Assembly: GCF_030463535.1 (NCBI RefSeq)
Contig: NC_132894.1
Location: 17,045,933-17,109,932, forward strand
Length of the DNA stretch: 64,000 nt
Source of the DNA: Salminus brasiliensis
Lineage: Eukaryota; Chordata; Actinopteri; Characiformes; Bryconidae
Direction of reading: 5' to 3'
The notes under the pieces are model-generated. The model was not told the origin of the DNA. It saw nothing but the letters and a program-made list of their open reading frames with translations, and did not search any database. The translations under genes and the position numbers were made by a program. Positions 60,425 to 64,000 of the stretch are shown one piece after another. Every line of letters starts with the position of its first letter. Position 1 is the first letter of the stretch.

Positions 60425-62657
60425 ATGAGACAACTGCTGATTCTAGCAGCCCTGTGCCAGGTGCTGCTTGCAGTCAGCCCCACAGAGCCAGTGGCATACA
60501 ATTGTGAGGAGGACAAGGATGATGCTGCCATTGATGAAGCGTTGAAGTTCATTAATGAACTACACCACCACGGATACAAATTCAAACTTGTCAAAAAGGA
60601 AAGCCGTACACTGCAACAGAAGGTGAGTTGGACTGTGATGTGCCTTGTCTAACAAACTATTTAAAAAATAAAAAATCCATGTGATGGTCACCGATAAACC
60701 CAAAAACATAAACACGTAAATACATTGAGGAGACCTCTGACCTCCTGCAGGATGATTCCTGTGATGTTGTCATGGCGTTGACCTTAGAGGAGACCATTTG
60801 CCACATTTTAAACCCCAAACCTTTGGCTGAATGTGAAATCAGGCAATCAATGGAGACGGTAAGTCATGTCATATAACATAGTGTGCCTTAAGTATGAATT
60901 TCATAGCCTGGCTATATAAACATATGTCTTCACTCAAGGAGCACTAATTTCAATGCTTTACTCTGAAGAAAGTAACAGCAAAATGCAATGTGACTATTTG
61001 CGGGGCTGGACAAAAACTTGGCATCAAAAGTTTCAGCTGTGACACTGAGCCAGGTACATACATCATGTAGATCTCATCTTCTGTAGATTTCCTCTTCGTT
61101 TTATCCAATTAAGATCATTTATTTCAAATAGAGTTACAATTCTTTGTTTTTTCCCCAGCTTCACACAAAGAAATAGCTGCCACCTGCCCTGACTGCCCTA
61201 TTTTGCTACCCTTGCATGATCCCAAAGGCTTGGAAAGTGTGAAAGCTGCTGTTGAGAAATTTAATGCAGATTCCAAACATACGTCCTACTTTAAATTACT
61301 GGAAGTAGGGAGACTAAGTACACAGGTAAGGCAGTCATGCATTATAAAAAGAGATCAAATGTGTCTGTCATTATCTCTGCACTCTGTCTAAATGAGCAGA
61401 GAACAGGTATTTTTTCACTCAGTACAGTTTCTTTTTTATGCATATCATTCCAGCATAACGACATGTTTGGGCAGAGCAACTTTGCTGAATTTGCCATGGT
61501 GGAAACTGAGTGTTCAGACAAGGTGAAAATAGATGAAAGACCTGCGTGCAAGCCGCGATGTTCACCAGGGCCTGTAAGACCACTCAGGCCATCAAACTCA
61601 TTTTCTGTTTTCTTTGATATATTCACTGTACTATTTCCCATTCAAATAGTACATTTGAATAGATGTCTAGTGCTGAAGGGTTTTTATTTATAGGTGAATA
61701 AGTATCTAGCACTGATGTCTTCTCACTTTTTCTAAAGCGTCATGGATTCTGCAAGTCCACTCAACTGGGAAATGGGAAATTGATTGTGGAGTGTGAGATT
61801 TATGATGCAAAGGTATGCAGTTCTTTCACATGTGATCACATACCAGATATCTACAATTTTCTACAACCCCCTGGTCTAATTTTTATAATTTTGTTTCTTT
61901 TTTCGCATTTCAGAATTCAACACATCACCCACCAAGGCACTGTGGGCATCACAAAGGCCATCATGGCCATTCAGGTCACCATGAGCGACCGGAACACAGT
62001 ACTCACCCAGGTGGTCCATCAGGTCCCCCTACACGTCAAGACACGTGTTTTATACTTTCAGACCTACTACATCATAGAGGTCCCCCTCATCATGGCGGTC
62101 CTCCTCACCATGGAGGGCCTCCTCACCATGAAGGGCCTCCACACAAAAATAATGGTCCCAAGCCCGATCCTCATGGAGGGCCTCCACACAAAAATAATGG
62201 TCCCAAGCCCACTCCTCATGGAAGTCCTCCTCACAAAAATAATGGTCCCAAGCCCACTCCTCATGGAAGTCCTCCTCACAAAAATAATGGTCCCAAGCCC
62301 ACTCCTCATGGAAGTCCTCCTCACAAAAATAATGGTCCCAAGCCCACTCCTCACAAAAATAATGGTCCCAAGCCCACTCCTCATGGAGGTCCTCCTCACA
62401 AAAATAATGGTCCCAAGCCCACTCCTCATGGAGGTCCTCCTCACAAAAATAATGGTCCCAAGCCCCATCAGCTACTGCCTGATGGTGAAACAGCTCATCC
62501 AGGATCACAGGATGCTGTTGACTTCCCATTCCCACAATGTCATGGTTTTTTGAAAATACCTCCCTCCATCTACCCCATATGCCCTTTCCCTCCTAGATTC
62601 CGTGAAAGGGGCCAAGGTCCACCCAAAGGCCCACCCAAAGGTCCACCTGCAGTTTAG
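60425..62657 (+). CDS. hrg: Histidine-rich glycoprotein-like plasma protein (fetuin/cystatin family)
   Basis: Second gene of the fetuin-HRG-kininogen family, tandem with ahsg. Seven coding exons: 60425-60622, 60751-60858, 60969-61053, 61159-61325, 61454-61573, 61738-61812, 61914-62657; phases agree, 498 residues, same intron layout as ahsg. Signal peptide ~1-20 (MRQLLILAALCQVLLAVSP), two cystatin-type domains to ~250 with conserved ATCPDCPILLP. Exon 7 encodes a His/Pro/Gly-rich region: HH-containing segments, GPPHHGGPPHHGG, then eight HKNNGPK motifs mostly in 15-residue units, and a Pro-rich end. Mammalian HRG uses such a region to bind metal ions and heparin; that function is inferred here. 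The mammalian pentapeptide array is not present, so a diverged fetub or kininogen relation remains possible. Start chosen for its signal peptide and the TATA spacing. Confidence 0.75.
62136..62466 (+). repeat. hrg: 45-base coding minisatellite in hrg exon 7
   Basis: Eight HKNNGPK-coding copies of a unit spelling PPHKNNGPKPTPHGG or PPHKNNGPKPTPHGS. One unit (around 62341-62380) is shortened by 15 bases; the first and last carry D or HQLL replacements. The unit length is a multiple of three, so all frames stay open, which explains the long false frames on both strands. Confidence 0.95.
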
Positions 62658-62769
62658 AATATTTTTTTATGTTTAAATGTGCATGATCCTTTAAAGAAAA
62701 CCAAAATTTATAAAGAGTGTATTTGTGTGGTGTGATGAATGCTATAGTTTACACCATATTTTTTACACA

Positions 62770-62806
62770 AATAAAACTACAATCAGTACGCCCCATGATT
62801 AATAAA
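62770..62806 (+). terminator. hrg: hrg polyadenylation signals
   Basis: Two AATAAA motifs (62770-62775 and 62801-62806) follow the hrg stop by about 113 and 144 bases. Confidence 0.7.
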
Positions 62807-62859
62807 AGTCAGTAATCAAACATGTGTTACTGTGGTCATTGTCTTCTTTTAAAACATAT

Positions 62860-63110
62860 TGAACTAAGCAAATAAATTCCATCACTACCAATGACTTTTT
62901 AATTTTTCAAGGGAAAAGACTACTGTCAACTTTGTCAACTTAGTTGCAGACAAAACCCACGTCATTACAGTCATTTAATTATATTTGGTTCTATTCTTTC
63001 TGTTTTGATGCACTTTTAGCCTTAATCAGTAATAATGAACCTCAAGAACAACAGAGAACAACACCAGAGCAGAGCAGATGATTTTACCAGAATTGTTGAA
63101 TGAAATTGAA
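62860..63110 (+). repeat. Tandem 3'-flank duplication, copy 1
   Basis: Sequence from AATAAATTCCATCA (62871) through TTATATTTGGTTCTATTCTT and GTTTTGATGCACTTTTA to the AGAGCAGAGCAGATGATTTT region recurs at 63681-63930, 810-830 bases downstream. It follows the hrg 3'UTR. Confidence 0.85.
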
Positions 63111-63143
63111 TATAATGAAATATATAAGACCAAAAGCCCATAA

Positions 63144-63578
63144 TCACACCCAGACCAGGGCAAGCAGAGCCATCACAACTACAGTCACAGCAAATAAAAA
63201 ACCCATGGGCATGACCATGAACTAGCACTAGACCATGAGCACCAACACAAGCCTGAGCATCATCACCATCATCACAAGCACCGGCATGACAGCCCAATGA
63301 AGGGACCTGAGATAGTTGTGTACGTCCTACCCTCCATGGACAAGCCCATTACCCATCCTTTCTACCCTGACCAGCCTATGGCTGATGTAGCACAGCCATC
63401 CAATCTGGCCTTGCGTCCGGACACACAGATCCCTGGAAAGAGACAGACATTTTCATGGAAAGAGAGGGCCAAGCCCTTTCCAGGTACCCTTTCCAAGGAG
63501 TGTCCTGGAAACTTCAGGACCGAGAACAAGCCTATTAAAGAGGTCTTTGCTCAGATGGGGATGGGAAAAATGTATTAA
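63144..63578 (+). pseudogene. Broken HRG/kininogen-family terminal exon
   Basis: One frame reads a His-rich stretch (KPEHHHHHHKHRHDSP around 63249-63296) followed by about 94 residues ending ECPGNFRTENKPIKEVF... and a stop at 63576-63578. The CPG motif near the C-terminus is shared by AHSG, HRG and kininogen, and the His-rich part recalls HRG or domain 5 of HMW kininogen. An in-frame stop (TAA, 63195-63197) interrupts the His-rich part, with another at 63141-63143. No polypyrimidine acceptor lies upstream and no cystatin exons accompany it. Read as a decayed duplicate of a family last exon. AATAAA lies at 63681-63686. Less likely, it is an alternative terminal exon of hrg. Confidence 0.6.
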
Positions 63579-63669
63579 CATTTAAGAAAATATATACAGG
63601 TCACTCTAATTTGTAGTACATTTCACATCAACAAAAAGTGCTCTAATAGAACAATCAGAGGAGATTAGT

Positions 63670-63960
63670 AAAGAGAAGTTAATAAAGTCCATCATTGTAA
63701 TAGATCCACTAGTTGCAAAGATTAATCATTTTTTAAGGGAAAAGATGCTTTTACTACTCAGTTTGTCAGCTATGTTGCAGACAAAATCAATGTCATATGT
63801 TATATTATATTTGGTTCTATTTTTTCTGTTTTGATGCACTTTTATCATCAAAATGATAAACCTCAAAAGTCAGAAAAGTGACCAATAACAGAGCAGAGCA
63901 AATATTTGTATCAAAATGGTAGAATGAAATTATATCCTTTAAGAGTGTATAAATTTCATT
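63670..63960 (+). repeat. Tandem 3'-flank duplication, copy 2
   Basis: Second copy of the 62860-63110 segment (AATAAAGTCCATCA at 63681; ATATTTGGTTCTATTTTTTC, then TGTTTTGATGCACTTTTATC), following the broken terminal exon. Similarity fades after ~63935 and no further family exon is seen before the window ends. Confidence 0.85.
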
Positions 63961-64000
63961 AAGGGGTTCTAGGGGTTCTCTCTTTTTACCTTCTCCGACT

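Noticed and set aside
61780-62553. 257-codon plus-strand frame and 161/133-codon minus-strand frames over hrg exon 7
   Set aside because: They are shadows kept open by a 45-base repeat whose length is a multiple of three. The true frame is fixed by splicing phase, the cystatin exons and the His/Pro-rich product.
1-64000. CRISPR arrays, operons, phage or bacterial mobile elements
   Set aside because: The window is vertebrate nuclear DNA; repeats seen are microsatellites, SINEs, DNA transposons and a coding minisatellite.

Overview
The window is nuclear DNA of a ray-finned (teleost) fish. Every recognisable gene is vertebrate and intron-rich, with GT-AG introns (two candidate GC-AG), polyadenylation signals, tRNA-derived SINEs, Tc1-like and hAT-like DNA transposon remnants and long microsatellites. 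No bacterial, phage or CRISPR features are present. The species cannot be named from the sequence.

Layout. (1) 780-2342, plus strand: ncbp2, four coding exons, the nuclear cap-binding RRM protein. (2) 4440-6900, minus strand: senp5, a nucleolar SUMO protease, convergent with ncbp2; its leader reaches back to about 7.7 kb. (3) 11182-46558, minus strand: anos1 (anosmin-1), 13 coding exons over 35 kb plus a probable 3'UTR exon from 10402. Its introns hold most of the repeats. (4) 49816-54853, plus strand: a fetuin-A gene (ahsg). (5) 60425-62657, plus strand: a second fetuin/cystatin-family gene with a His/Pro/Gly-rich repeat tail, best read as histidine-rich glycoprotein (hrg). (6) 63144-63578: a broken, His-rich terminal-exon fragment of the same family, followed by a duplicated 3' flank.

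The genes form two functional groups. ncbp2 and senp5 are housekeeping nuclear genes whose tail-to-tail arrangement is also known in mammals. ahsg and hrg are secreted, probably liver-expressed, cystatin-superfamily plasma proteins in tandem, a reduced form of the mammalian AHSG-FETUB-HRG-KNG1 cluster. anos1, an extracellular-matrix guidance protein, lies between them.

I find no convincing new biological system. The points most worth a second look are: a 90-nt in-frame GC-AG intron/exitron in senp5; competing GC and GT donors in anos1; paired loss of two cysteines and loss of the basic tail in anosmin; the extra hrg/kininogen-like terminal fragment in a tandem duplication; and a minus-strand coding-like block near 57.4 kb that I could not identify. 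Exon boundaries come from reading splice signals and checking that phase is kept across each junction, not from transcripts.
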